Shown here in pieces: positions 6,030 through 14,061 of a DNA stretch of 14,068 nucleotides. Positions within the stretch are counted from its first letter, which is position 1. Each line of letters starts with the position of its first letter. A program made the position numbers and the translations under genes. Origin of the DNA: an uncultured Clostridia bacterium. GTDB lineage: Bacteria > Bacillota > Clostridia > Oscillospirales > Ruminococcaceae. Location of the stretch: positions 1 to 14,068 of the forward strand of contig CALLQQ010000001.1 of NCBI GenBank assembly GCA_938014915.1. The letters are read 5' to 3'. The notes beneath the pieces were generated by a model. That model was not told the DNA's origin, did not search any database, and saw only the letters and a program-made list of their open reading frames with translations.

Positions 6030-6932
6030 TTACTTCATTAATTTTACCATGACGGCCTTCTGCGCATGGAGGCGATTCTCCGCCTCGTCGAAGATTTCAG
6101 CTGCGTGCTTTTCAAGCACTTTTGCGGTAATTTCCTCCTCACGGTGCGCCGGTAAGCAGTGCATTACCATGGCATCGGATTTTGCCAGTGCGCAAATTTC
6201 ATCGTTTATCTGGAATCCAGCGAATGCTTTTTTGCGGCTCTGGGATTCATCTTCCTGCCCCATTGATGCCCATACATCTGTAATTAGAACATCGGCATCG
6301 GTAGCAGCCTCGTGCGGACTAGTGACAAGATTGAATCCGTCAAAATCGGCAGCAAAGTCAAGCACTTGCTTATCGGGCTCGTATCCTTTCGGGCATGCAA
6401 GTGTAATATCCATGCCGACTTTCAAACAGCCGACGGTGAGCGAATTCGCCATATTATTACCATCACCAATATAGCAAACTTTCAGCCCTTCTAACCTGTT
6501 CTTATATTCACGAATCGTCATCAGATCCGCTAATACCTGACACGGATGCGCAAAATCGGTAAGACCATTAATTATAGGAATATTGCCAAACTGAGCAAGA
6601 TTCTCGACTTCCTTTTGCTCATATGTCCGTATCATAATCCCATCAATATAGCGTGAAAGTACCCTCGCCGTATCTTCGACGGGCTCCCCCCTGCCAATTT
6701 GCAATTCCGACGATGATAGAAATAGCGGATATCCGCCAAGTTGGTACATTCCCGCCCCGAATGAAACACGCGTCCTTGTCGATGCTTTTTCAAATATCAT
6801 GCCAAGCGTTTTCCCTTGTAAATGCTTGTGCGGAATACCGTGTTTTAATTCGTATTTTAATTGGTCCGCAAGATTTAAAATATCAATTATTTCTTCCTTA
6901 CTAAGATCAAGCATTTTTAAAAGATGCTCCAT
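6030..6932 (-). CDS. argF: Ornithine carbamoyltransferase
   Basis: ArgF makes citrulline from ornithine and carbamoyl phosphate in the cytoplasm. The 300-residue protein has the carbamoyl-phosphate loop STRTR (51-55), HPCQ (129-132), the ornithine-binding DVWASMG (219-225) and HCLPAHR (258-264), with full family length. The catalytic Cys is Cys259. A biosynthetic role is supported by its place after argD in the arginine operon and by the absence of arginine deiminase or carbamate kinase genes. AAGGGGGAG at 6938-6946 lies 5 nt before the ATG. It is the last gene of the operon and is separated from argD by 70 nt, by far the largest gap in the cluster. That gap contains a possible promoter and palindromes, so argF may also be transcribed separately. 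Confidence 0.96.
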   Translation of the reverse strand: MEHLLKMLDLSKEEIIDILNLADQLKYELKHGIPHKHLQGKTLGMIFEKASTRTRVSFGAGMYQLGGYPLFLSSSELQIGRGEPVEDTARVLSRYIDGIMIRTYEQKEVENLAQFGNIPIINGLTDFAHPCQVLADLMTIREYKNRLEGLKVCYIGDGNNMANSLTVGCLKVGMDITLACPKGYEPDKQVLDFAADFDGFNLVTSPHEAATDADVLITDVWASMGQEDESQSRKKAFAGFQINDEICALAKSDAMVMHCLPAHREEEITAKVLEKHAAEIFDEAENRLHAQKAVMVKLMK

Positions 6933-6958
6933 CTTCTCTCCCCCTTTTTATAATCGAT

Positions 6959-6983
6959 GAAACGTTTCTATACTATATGTATA
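6959..6983 (-). repeat. Two adjacent palindromes in the argD-argF gap
   Basis: GAAACGTTTC (6959-6968) is a perfect 10-bp palindrome. It is directly abutted by TATAC-TATAT-GTATA (6969-6983), a 5+5 inverted repeat. They lie downstream of the possible argF promoter, between its predicted start (about 6985) and the argF ribosome site. They could be regulator-binding sites. Neither fits the ARG box. Confidence 0.4.
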
Positions 6984-6991
6984 ATCTCCCC

Positions 6992-7020
6992 ATCATATAC
7001 CGTTAGTATTGCCTGTTCAA
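6992..7020 (-). promoter_or_regulatory. Possible internal promoter for argF
   Basis: On the minus strand, TTGAAC (7015-7020, within the end of argD) and TATGAT (6992-6997) are separated by exactly 17 bp. The predicted start is near 6985, about 53 nt before the argF ATG. It is a reasonable match, but single promoters of this quality occur by chance in AT-rich DNA. The 70-nt gap is the main reason to take it seriously. Confidence 0.45.
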
Positions 7021-8184
7021 GACCTGCTCTAAGACTTCCAGCCCTTTATCAATTTCTTCATACGAAATCGTGAGCGGCGGCAATAATCTCAATTTGCTCT
7101 TTGCGGTTAGGAATAATGCGCCTGCCTTTATGCAATCAGCTACAACTTCGGCGGCCTTTTTGTCCGCAAGCTGGATTCCAAGCATTAGACCAACTCCGCT
7201 AATACTGGTGATTCCATCAAGTTTAGAAAGGCGCTCCCGAATGTAGTCGCCTTTTTTGGCGACATCTTGTAAGAAATCGCTATCGCTAACCCGTTTTACC
7301 ACTTCATATGCGCCGGCACAGGCAATCGGATTCCCCCCAAAAGTTGTCGCATGAGTGCCGATTCCTAAAACGCTGCTAACTTCACCCGACATCAATATTG
7401 CACCGATGGGAAGCCCCGCTCCGAGCCCTTTGGCAAGAGTGACCACATCGGGGGAAATTCCATATTGATCGCAACAAAGGAAGCTGCCTGTTCGACCAAT
7501 CCCGGTTTGCACTTCATCAACGATTAAAGTTAAATCCTTTTCCTTGCAAATTCGCACAACTTCATCGACATATGCTTTTTCTAGCGGCAATACGCCGCCC
7601 TCCCCCTGAATAAGCTCAATCATCACACCGCACACAGTTCCATCAATTTGTTCTAGCAAACTGTCGACACAATTAGCCTCGGCATACCTAAAGCCTTGTG
7701 TAAATGGGTGGAAGAAATCATGAAAAACCTCCTGCCCTGTAGCCGCTAGTGTTGTAATCGTGCGCCCGTGGAACGAATTCTTCAGTGTGACAATATCCGC
7801 CCTGCCCTCACCGTATTTATCAAAACTTCTCTTCCTTGCAATTTTTATTGCGCCCTCATTGGCTTCTGCTCCTGAATTTGCAAAAAACACCTTATCAAAT
7901 GAAGTCGCATTAATTAATGCCTTTGCCGCTTTAATTGCCGGTTCGGTATAGAATATATTTGAAATATGTTGCAATCTTGCCGCCTGTTCCGATATTGCTT
8001 GAACCCAGTTATCATCACCGACGCCGAGGCTATTGACACCGATTCCGCTTGTGAAGTCAATTACTTCCCTGCCATCGCTATCTACCAATGTTGCATTCTT
8101 GCCGCCGACAATGCAAATATCGAACCGAGAATAAGTATTGGCAATATATTTCTTGTCATCACTTTTCGTCTTATTAAAATCCAT
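7003..8184 (-). CDS. argD: Acetylornithine aminotransferase
   Basis: ArgD is a PLP-dependent class III aminotransferase. It converts N-acetylglutamate semialdehyde to N-acetylornithine with glutamate as amino donor. The 393-residue protein shows NSGAEANE (103-110), SFHGRT (137-142), the PLP-ring aspartate in IVDEVQTGIGRTG (Asp223) and the Schiff-base lysine Lys252 in LAKGLGAGLPIG. The ATG is preceded by AAAGGAG in the 12-nt gap after argB. It sits fourth-to-sixth in the usual C-J-B-D order, which argues for ArgD over ornithine or GABA aminotransferases. The same enzyme often also serves as succinyl-diaminopimelate aminotransferase in lysine synthesis. That second role is possible but not shown here. 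Confidence 0.95.
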   Translation of the reverse strand: MDFNKTKSDDKKYIANTYSRFDICIVGGKNATLVDSDGREVIDFTSGIGVNSLGVGDDNWVQAISEQAARLQHISNIFYTEPAIKAAKALINATSFDKVFFANSGAEANEGAIKIARKRSFDKYGEGRADIVTLKNSFHGRTITTLAATGQEVFHDFFHPFTQGFRYAEANCVDSLLEQIDGTVCGVMIELIQGEGGVLPLEKAYVDEVVRICKEKDLTLIVDEVQTGIGRTGSFLCCDQYGISPDVVTLAKGLGAGLPIGAILMSGEVSSVLGIGTHATTFGGNPIACAGAYEVVKRVSDSDFLQDVAKKGDYIRERLSKLDGITSISGVGLMLGIQLADKKAAEVVADCIKAGALFLTAKSKLRLLPPLTISYEEIDKGLEVLEQVLNRQY

Positions 8185-8196
8185 GGTATTCTCCTT

Positions 8197-9057
8197 TTAT
8201 ATGAACATTGTGCCAATTCCATCATTCGATAGTAGTTCTATTAAGATTGAATGCGGCGTTCTCCCGTCAATTATGAATGTGCGTTTAACCCCACGGCGAA
8301 CAGCCTCAACACAGCAATCGATCTTTGGAATCATACCGCCGGAAATTGTGCCCTGCTTTTTTAGATATGGCACTTCACTAACATTAACAACTGGAATCAA
8401 TGTGCTTTCGTCGTCTTTCTCACGCAACAATCCTTTTATATCCGTCATTAGAATTAGATTTTCAGCGCCAAGTTCCGCCGCTATCCTCGCCGCCGCAGTG
8501 TCTGCATTAATATTATATACTTCGCCATCTTCGCCAGTTGCGACCGTTGCTATTACGGGAATATATCCATCTTTAAGCAGCTTTAGTATCGGCTCGGGAT
8601 TTACATCTTCTATTTCCCCTACATAGCCAAGATCAACTTCACCATTCAGCTTATTCGCCTTAATCATACCACCGTCAATTCCGCATATTCCGACCGCATT
8701 CCCCTTATGATCTTGCAAAAGTGAAACAAGCTCCTTATTCACCTTACCAGCAAGAACCATACGGACAATATCGGCAGTTTCGGCATCGGTATAACGCAGC
8801 CCGTTAATAAATTTCGATTCCTTGCCCATCTTTTTTAAGGTATCGCTAATCTCGGGCCCTCCCCCATGGACAAGCACAACTTTAATCCCTACTAAAGATA
8901 GCAGAACAATGTCACTCATCACCGCTTGCTTTAATTTTTCGTTCGTCATTGCGTTCCCACCGTATTTGATAACGACGATTTTCTCATAATATTGTTGTAT
9001 GTACGGCAATGCGTCGATCAACACCTTTGCCCTTATCATATTAGATATTTCCGACAT
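8197..9057 (-). CDS. argB: N-acetylglutamate kinase
   Basis: ArgB phosphorylates N-acetylglutamate with ATP. The 286-residue protein is an amino-acid-kinase fold: KYGGNA (31-36) with the catalytic Lys31, the HGGGPEI substrate loop (64-70), YNINADTAA (181-189), TDIKGL (205-210) and GGMIPKI (240-246) with Lys245. About 30 residues precede KYGG, including an N-terminal helix that short arginine-insensitive enzymes such as the E. coli one lack. The C-terminus ends in DGIGTMF. Both traits belong to the hexameric arginine-inhibited class, so this is probably the feedback-controlled step. That is inferred from family knowledge. AAGGAG precedes the ATG in the 21-nt gap after argJ. Confidence 0.95.
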   Translation of the reverse strand: MSEISNMIRAKVLIDALPYIQQYYEKIVVIKYGGNAMTNEKLKQAVMSDIVLLSLVGIKVVLVHGGGPEISDTLKKMGKESKFINGLRYTDAETADIVRMVLAGKVNKELVSLLQDHKGNAVGICGIDGGMIKANKLNGEVDLGYVGEIEDVNPEPILKLLKDGYIPVIATVATGEDGEVYNINADTAAARIAAELGAENLILMTDIKGLLREKDDESTLIPVVNVSEVPYLKKQGTISGGMIPKIDCCVEAVRRGVKRTFIIDGRTPHSILIELLSNDGIGTMFI

Positions 9058-9078
9058 TTCAAACTCCTTAAGTTCTAT

Positions 9079-10311
9079 TTAAGTGCGGTAATCCGCATTA
9101 ATTTTAACATAGTCATAGGTTAAATCGCATCCCCAAGCGATAGCTTTGCCATCACCATTCTGGAGGTCTATTATTATCTTAATTTCATCATCCGATAGAA
9201 TTTCCTTTGCCGATTCTTCAGAGAAAGAGACGCCATTGCCGTCCTTACATACGACGATTTTCCCCTTGCTCGATGCAATCTCTACCCCGATACCGTCAAT
9301 GCTAAATTCGGCATCGGCATAGCCGACGGCGCACAGGATTCTTCCCCAATTCGCATCACTAGCGAACATCGCCGCCTTAAATAGGCTAGATGTAATTACC
9401 GACTTTGCTACCTTTTCGGCAACATCTTCACTCGGCGCATTAACGCACATACATTCAAGTAATTTTGTTGCTCCCTCGCCATCGGCGGCAATCATTCTAG
9501 CAACATTCATCAGTAAAATATACAGCGCATTTAGGAAAATTTCATAGTCCTTGCCCTCATTAATAATCTGCTTATTCTTAGCCTCTCCCGATGCCATAAT
9601 AATCGTCATATCGTTAGTTGATGTATCACCATCAATGCTGACTCGATTGAGCGTGAGTTGCACAGCTTTTCTTAATGCCTTTTGCAAGAGTGGCACATTT
9701 ATATCAACATCGGTTGTGATAAAGCATAGTAGTGTTCCCATATTAGGATGTATCATTCCACTGCCCTTAGCGATTACACCCATGCGGCATTTCTCGCCGC
9801 CAAGTTCGAATTCTAATGCTAGTTCCTTTTTAACCGTATCCGTTGTCATAATAGCCTCTGCCGCATCACTCCCAATTGTGGAAAGTGACTCTGACAAATC
9901 CCCAATATGCTTCTTAATCGGCATAATGTCAAGCGTCTGCCCTATTACACCGGTCGATGCAACAAGAACATCTTTCATATCAATATCTAATTCCTGTGAT
10001 ACGATTTTGCACATTGATTTTGCTTTATCCTCGCCATCAGCATTGCAAGCATTGGCATTCCCACTATTGCAAATAATCGCCTTAGCCTTGCCATTTTCAA
10101 GATGTTCTTTCGTCACAATGAGCGGCGATGCCTTGACTTTATTGCTTGTATAAACGGCGGCTGCATTGCATACTTTATTTGCTACAATTAGCGCAACATC
10201 TTTCTTTTCCTTATTTCTTCGAATACCGCAATGCATTCCCGCTGCCAAAAAGCCCGACGGTGCGCATATCCCGCCATTTATATAATCAAATCCCTCAAAT
10301 TTAACTCCCAT
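9079..10311 (-). CDS. argJ: Ornithine acetyltransferase / glutamate N-acetyltransferase
   Basis: ArgJ moves the acetyl group from N-acetylornithine to glutamate, closing the acetyl cycle so that no acetylornithine deacetylase is needed. The 410-residue precursor is expected to cleave itself into alpha and beta chains just before a nucleophilic threonine. Here that is Thr193 in HPNMGTLL, with Gly rather than the commoner Ala before it. The oxyanion segment STGVIG (119-124), AKGSGMIHPN (181-190) and DGEGATK (277-283) are all present. TAGGAGG overlaps the argC stop codon and lies 6 nt before the ATG, so coupling to argC is likely. Whether it also uses acetyl-CoA (bifunctional form) cannot be decided from sequence. 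No argA is seen in the window. Confidence 0.95.
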   Translation of the reverse strand: MGVKFEGFDYINGGICAPSGFLAAGMHCGIRRNKEKKDVALIVANKVCNAAAVYTSNKVKASPLIVTKEHLENGKAKAIICNSGNANACNADGEDKAKSMCKIVSQELDIDMKDVLVASTGVIGQTLDIMPIKKHIGDLSESLSTIGSDAAEAIMTTDTVKKELALEFELGGEKCRMGVIAKGSGMIHPNMGTLLCFITTDVDINVPLLQKALRKAVQLTLNRVSIDGDTSTNDMTIIMASGEAKNKQIINEGKDYEIFLNALYILLMNVARMIAADGEGATKLLECMCVNAPSEDVAEKVAKSVITSSLFKAAMFASDANWGRILCAVGYADAEFSIDGIGVEIASSKGKIVVCKDGNGVSFSEESAKEILSDDEIKIIIDLQNGDGKAIAWGCDLTYDYVKINADYRT

Positions 10312-10320
10312 ATTTTCCTC

Positions 10321-11364
10321 CTAAAATGATGGCGGTATAGCATTTAGTCCAGCACTCTCGTCAAATCCTAAAGCGATATTCATATTCTGAATTGCCTGAC
10401 CCGATGCGCCCTTCACCATGTTATCAATTGCTGAAATTATAATGGCTCTGCCAGTACGCTTGTCGAAATGCAGTGATATATCGCAGTAATTCGATAGCCT
10501 ACAATTCTTGACATTGGCCGATTCCCCTAACGGCAAAATGCGTATAAATTGCTCATTTTTATAGAAGTCACGATACATATTGTATAATTCCTGCTCACTT
10601 TTACAATCCGTATTAATATACATTGTCGCTAATATACCTCTATTGATGGGAATTAGATGCGGTACGAATGTTACCTTTACGTCCTCGCCAGCAATTTTCG
10701 ATATTGTCTGCTCAATCTCAGGCGTATGGCGGTGAGTTGCTACTTTATATGCACAAAAGCCCTCATTCAATTCGGGGAAGTGCGTAGGTTGCGTTAGTCC
10801 TCTTCCAGCGCCCGACGTGCCGGATTTTGCATCGATTATGATGGAGTCAAGCTGCGCCCTCCCCGATTTAACAAGTGGTGCAAGCCCAAGCGGTATACAT
10901 GTCGTATAACAGCCTGGATTCGCTATAATCTTAGCATCTTTGATATCCTCACGGTGGAGTTCGGGAATACTATATACCGCCTGTTCGTGGAACAACGGTT
11001 CATCAAAGTTTTTATCATACCATTCTTTATATGTTTCCTGACTATCAAGGCGGAAATCCGCTCCTAAATCGATGAATAGCTTGTTCCTTTCCACGCATTT
11101 CTTCGCAATTGGCTCGCTCAATCCGTGCGGCAATGCGGCGAATACAACATCACTTTTTTCAATTACATCACCTTCATTGCCAAGTTTCGCATCATAAATA
11201 TTATGTAATGATGGATATATCTCGCTAATCGCTCTACCCTCAAAGCTAACGGAACTTACTGCGCCTATCTCTACATTCGGGTGGGCAAGTAGCAATCGGA
11301 CAAGCTCGATACCAGCATATCCAGTCGCACCAATGATGCCGACCTTTATCTTAGAATTCTTCAT
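10321..11364 (-). CDS. argC: N-acetyl-gamma-glutamyl-phosphate reductase
   Basis: ArgC reduces N-acetylglutamyl phosphate to the semialdehyde using NADPH. The 347-residue protein has an N-terminal Rossmann motif GATGYAG (12-18), the catalytic cysteine Cys152 in ANPGCYTT, the SGTSGAGR segment (181-188) and HRHTPEIEQ (211-219) carrying the catalytic histidine His213. Its length is normal for the long type-1 family. Its ATG overlaps the argH TGA in an ATGA junction (4 bp), so the ribosome can re-initiate. The nearest ribosome site is a modest GAGGGA within the end of argH. It is followed after 9 nt by argJ. Confidence 0.96.
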   Translation of the reverse strand: MKNSKIKVGIIGATGYAGIELVRLLLAHPNVEIGAVSSVSFEGRAISEIYPSLHNIYDAKLGNEGDVIEKSDVVFAALPHGLSEPIAKKCVERNKLFIDLGADFRLDSQETYKEWYDKNFDEPLFHEQAVYSIPELHREDIKDAKIIANPGCYTTCIPLGLAPLVKSGRAQLDSIIIDAKSGTSGAGRGLTQPTHFPELNEGFCAYKVATHRHTPEIEQTISKIAGEDVKVTFVPHLIPINRGILATMYINTDCKSEQELYNMYRDFYKNEQFIRILPLGESANVKNCRLSNYCDISLHFDKRTGRAIIISAIDNMVKGASGQAIQNMNIALGFDESAGLNAIPPSF

Positions 11365-12731
11365 TTGAATTGTTCCCTCACTCTCTCAATATGTGCCTTG
11401 ACGCTTTCTGGTGCGGGGCCTCCCGCTATATTCCTTTCGGCGACGCAATTCTCTAAATTAATTGCATCGAATATACCGTCGTCAAAAATATCGCTTTTAT
11501 CCTTATAATCGCTAATGGGTAATTCCTCTAATGTGCAGCCCCTTTTAATGCAAATGGCGACTAACTCACCTGTAATTTTATACGCATCACGGAACGGCAT
11601 ACCTTTCTTAACAAGATAGTCGGCGCAATCCGTCGCATTAATGAATCCTTTGGCCGCGGCATTCCTCATATTCTGCTTGTTAACAGTCATAGTCCCAATC
11701 ATGGGAGTGAATGTGCCAATACATAGCTTTATTGTATCGACAACATCGAAAATAGCTTCCTTATCCTCTTGCATGTCTTTATTGTATGCTAGTGGCAATC
11801 CTTTCATCATTGTGAGTAGTGTCACAAGTGAGCCGATTACCCTGCCTGTTTTCCCCCGTACAAGCTCCGCTATATCGGGATTCTTTTTCTGCGGCATTAT
11901 GCTTGAACCCGTTGCATATGCATCATCAAGTTCGATGAATTTAAATTCCCACGAACACCACATTATTATCTCTTCGCAAAAGCGTGATAGATGCATCATT
12001 AAAATAGAGCCCGCACTAGCAATGTCTATGCAAAAATCCCTATCCGATACCCCGTCAAGGCTGTTGGAAGTAATGCTATCAAATCCTAGCAGCTGCATCG
12101 TCATATTGCGGTCAATCGGGTATGTCGTCGATGCTAATGCGCCACTCCCCAATGGCAACACATTCATTCTTGCCTGTGCCGCTAATAGGCGGTCATAGTC
12201 ACGCATTAACATCTCGGCATATGCCATTAGATGATGTGCGAATGTTATCGGCTGTGCCCGTTGTAGATGCGTATATCCGGGCATTACAGTATGTAGATTC
12301 TCATCGGCAATGTCGCATAATGTCAAGGTGAGCACCTTGACAAGTTCCATGATTTCATCTAGTTCAGTAAGCAAGTACATTCGTAAATCAAGGGCAACTT
12401 GATCATTCCTACTCCTTGCAGTATGTAGGCGCTTGCCCGTCTTGCCAAGTCGGGCAGTCAATTCCGCCTCGATAAACATATGTATATCTTCGGCGCTGCT
12501 GTCGAATTCAAGTTTGCCACTATCAATATCATCAAGGATAATTCCAAGCTCCGCCACGATAATGTCCGATTCTTCCTTATCGATAATGCCCGTCGCACCA
12601 AGCATTGTAGCATGGGCGATACTCCCTTTTATGTCCTGCTCATACATTCTAGCATCGAATGCAATTGATGAGTTAAAGGCATTTACCCCCTCATCAACAT
12701 CTTTTGAAAATCGCCCTGCCCATAATGCCAT
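11361..12731 (-). CDS. argH: Argininosuccinate lyase
   Basis: ArgH splits argininosuccinate into arginine and fumarate, the final step. The 456-residue protein belongs to the fumarase/aspartase superfamily. It begins with LWAGRF, then has HTARSRNDQ (103-111), GYTHLQRAQPI (152-162) with the catalytic-region His155, and the family signature GSSIMPQKKNP (275-285) with the flexible-loop serine at 276-277. Its length is normal. The ribosome site is modest (GGGGA at 12737-12741, 5 nt before ATG) in a 15-nt gap after argG, so translation may lean on coupling. It ends by overlapping argC. A small oddity is the Ala in LWAGRF, where LWGGRF is usual. Confidence 0.96.
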   Translation of the reverse strand: MALWAGRFSKDVDEGVNAFNSSIAFDARMYEQDIKGSIAHATMLGATGIIDKEESDIIVAELGIILDDIDSGKLEFDSSAEDIHMFIEAELTARLGKTGKRLHTARSRNDQVALDLRMYLLTELDEIMELVKVLTLTLCDIADENLHTVMPGYTHLQRAQPITFAHHLMAYAEMLMRDYDRLLAAQARMNVLPLGSGALASTTYPIDRNMTMQLLGFDSITSNSLDGVSDRDFCIDIASAGSILMMHLSRFCEEIIMWCSWEFKFIELDDAYATGSSIMPQKKNPDIAELVRGKTGRVIGSLVTLLTMMKGLPLAYNKDMQEDKEAIFDVVDTIKLCIGTFTPMIGTMTVNKQNMRNAAAKGFINATDCADYLVKKGMPFRDAYKITGELVAICIKRGCTLEELPISDYKDKSDIFDDGIFDAINLENCVAERNIAGGPAPESVKAHIERVREQFK

Positions 12732-12746
12732 AGTAATTCCCCAATC

Positions 12747-13976
12747 CTAGTTATTCTTATTCTCACGTTTCTCATCTTGAAGAGCCTTTACCTTAATCGG
12801 TAGTCCGAATAGGTTTATGAAGCCCTGACTATCCATTTGGTCGTAAACGTCATCTTCGCCAAAGGTCGCAACTTCCTCACTATATAGGCTGAATGGTGAT
12901 GTAACACCAGCATTCATAATATTGCCCTTATATAATTTAAGCTTAACATCGCCAGTTACGGTTTCCTGCGTTTTATCTACAAATGCGGACAAAGCCTCCC
13001 TCAATGGGGTATACCACTGCCCATTATATACAAGGTCGGCAAATTTAATTGCCACCTCTTGCTTGAACCTTTGCGTGTCTTTATCAAGGCATATAGTTTC
13101 AAGTACGGCATGAGCATGATATAGTATCGAGCCGCCCGGCGTTTCATATACGCCCCTCGATTTCATGCCTACCAGCCTATTTTCAACTATATCAATGATA
13201 CCGATACCGTTAGCGCCGCCAAGCTCATTCAGCTTAGTAATGAGCGAAATGCCATCCATCTTCTTACCATCAATAGCGGTGGGAATTCCCTTTTCAAAGC
13301 TTACCGTTACATATGTAGCTTTATCGGGCGCCTTCTCCGGTGATACTCCCATCTCAAGGATTTTATCTAACTGCGGTTCGTTCGCCGGATCTTCAAGATC
13401 AAGCCCCTCATGCGACAAATGCCATAGATTTTTATCCTTCGAATAGTTAGTTTCTTTAGTGATCGGTAGTGGAATATCCCTTGCTACTGCATAGTCAATC
13501 TCATCTTCACGTGATTTTAACTCCCATGTCCTCCACGGTGCAATGATTGCCATATTCGGCGCAAAAGCCTTTATCGTTAGCTCAAAGCGGACTTGATCGT
13601 TGCCCTTGCCCGTGCAACCGTGCGCAATGGCATCCGCCCCCTCCGCCTTTGCGATTTCAACTAGGCGCTTCGCAATTATCGGACGAGCAAATGAAGTACC
13701 GAGTAAATATCCATCTTCATACACTGCCTGCGCTTTTATTGTCGGGAATACGAAATCTTCAACGAACTCCTTAGTCAAGTCCTCAATATATAGTTTCGAC
13801 GCTCCCGTTTTTATTGCCTTTTCCTCAAGACCATCAAGCTCCGCCCCTTGACCGACATCGGCAGCGACTGCAATAACTTCACACCCATAATTCTCTTTCA
13901 ACCATGGAATGATTATTGATGTATCCAGTCCGCCCGAATATGCTAGGACTACCTTTTTATACTGTGTTTTGTTCAT
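12747..13976 (-). CDS. argG: Argininosuccinate synthase
   Basis: ArgG condenses citrulline and aspartate with ATP cleavage to AMP and pyrophosphate. The 409-residue protein opens with the PP-loop motif SGGLDTS (14-20) of N-type ATP pyrophosphatases. It then has ADVGQG (39-44) and the conserved [14 protein letters not shown] segment that binds citrulline and aspartate. Length and motifs are standard for the long bacterial class-I family. CGGAGG at 13985-13990 is 8 nt before the ATG. It is the first gene of the seven-gene operon and directly follows the promoter and ARG box, so it should be the most strongly ArgR-controlled gene. The C-terminus ends in a Lys/Arg/Asn-rich tail with no known role. 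Confidence 0.97.
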   Translation of the reverse strand: MNKTQYKKVVLAYSGGLDTSIIIPWLKENYGCEVIAVAADVGQGAELDGLEEKAIKTGASKLYIEDLTKEFVEDFVFPTIKAQAVYEDGYLLGTSFARPIIAKRLVEIAKAEGADAIAHGCTGKGNDQVRFELTIKAFAPNMAIIAPWRTWELKSREDEIDYAVARDIPLPITKETNYSKDKNLWHLSHEGLDLEDPANEPQLDKILEMGVSPEKAPDKATYVTVSFEKGIPTAIDGKKMDGISLITKLNELGGANGIGIIDIVENRLVGMKSRGVYETPGGSILYHAHAVLETICLDKDTQRFKQEVAIKFADLVYNGQWYTPLREALSAFVDKTQETVTGDVKLKLYKGNIMNAGVTSPFSLYSEEVATFGEDDVYDQMDSQGFINLFGLPIKVKALQDEKRENKNN

Positions 13977-14004
13977 TTTAAATACCTCCGATAATTGATG
14001 TTAC

Positions 14005-14017
14005 TGTATATTATACA
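14005..14017 (-). repeat. Palindrome over the argG -10 region
   Basis: TGTATA-T-TATACA (+ strand) is a perfect 6+6 inverted repeat with a one-base centre that covers the -10 box. It is one base shorter than an ARG box core, and TATAAT-like sequence makes such palindromes fairly likely. It may still be a second, weak regulator site about 42 bp (four helical turns) from the ARG box centre. Confidence 0.35.
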
Positions 14018-14037
14018 TCATTATACGTTAAAGTCAA
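14010..14037 (-). promoter_or_regulatory. Promoter of the argGHCJBDF operon
   Basis: On the minus strand, TTGACT (14032-14037) and TATAAT (14010-14015) are separated by 16 bp. The predicted start is near 14003, about 27 nt before the argG ATG. A second TATAAT (14020-14025) has no properly spaced -35. Confidence 0.75.
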
Positions 14038-14043
14038 GGTATT

Positions 14044-14061
14044 ATTGCATAAATATTCACT
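14044..14061 (-). promoter_or_regulatory. ARG box, probable ArgR operator
   Basis: The minus-strand sequence AGTGAATATTTATGCAAT matches the 18-bp ARG-box pattern (core TGAAT-WWWW-ATTCA) with one mismatch in the core. It also has the ATGCA half-site variant seen in Bacillus operators. It lies just upstream of the -35, centred about 50 bp before the predicted start. It supports ArgR-arginine control of the whole operon. ArgR itself is not encoded in the window. Confidence 0.72.

Noticed and set aside
5995..6474. 159-codon open frame on the + strand opposite argF
   Set aside because: It begins inside the bidirectional terminator and is antisense to argF with no supporting signals.
8138..8626. 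162-codon open frame on the + strand opposite argB and the argB-argD junction
   Set aside because: It is a shadow of argB codon structure with no ribosome site or family resemblance.
9551..10153. 200-codon open frame on the + strand opposite argJ
   Set aside because: It is antisense to a well-supported gene, has low-complexity Ser/Leu/Ile-rich content, no ribosome site and no recognisable domain.
11641..12198. 185-codon open frame on the + strand opposite argH
   Set aside because: It is a shadow of argH; no ribosome site and composition typical of antisense translation.
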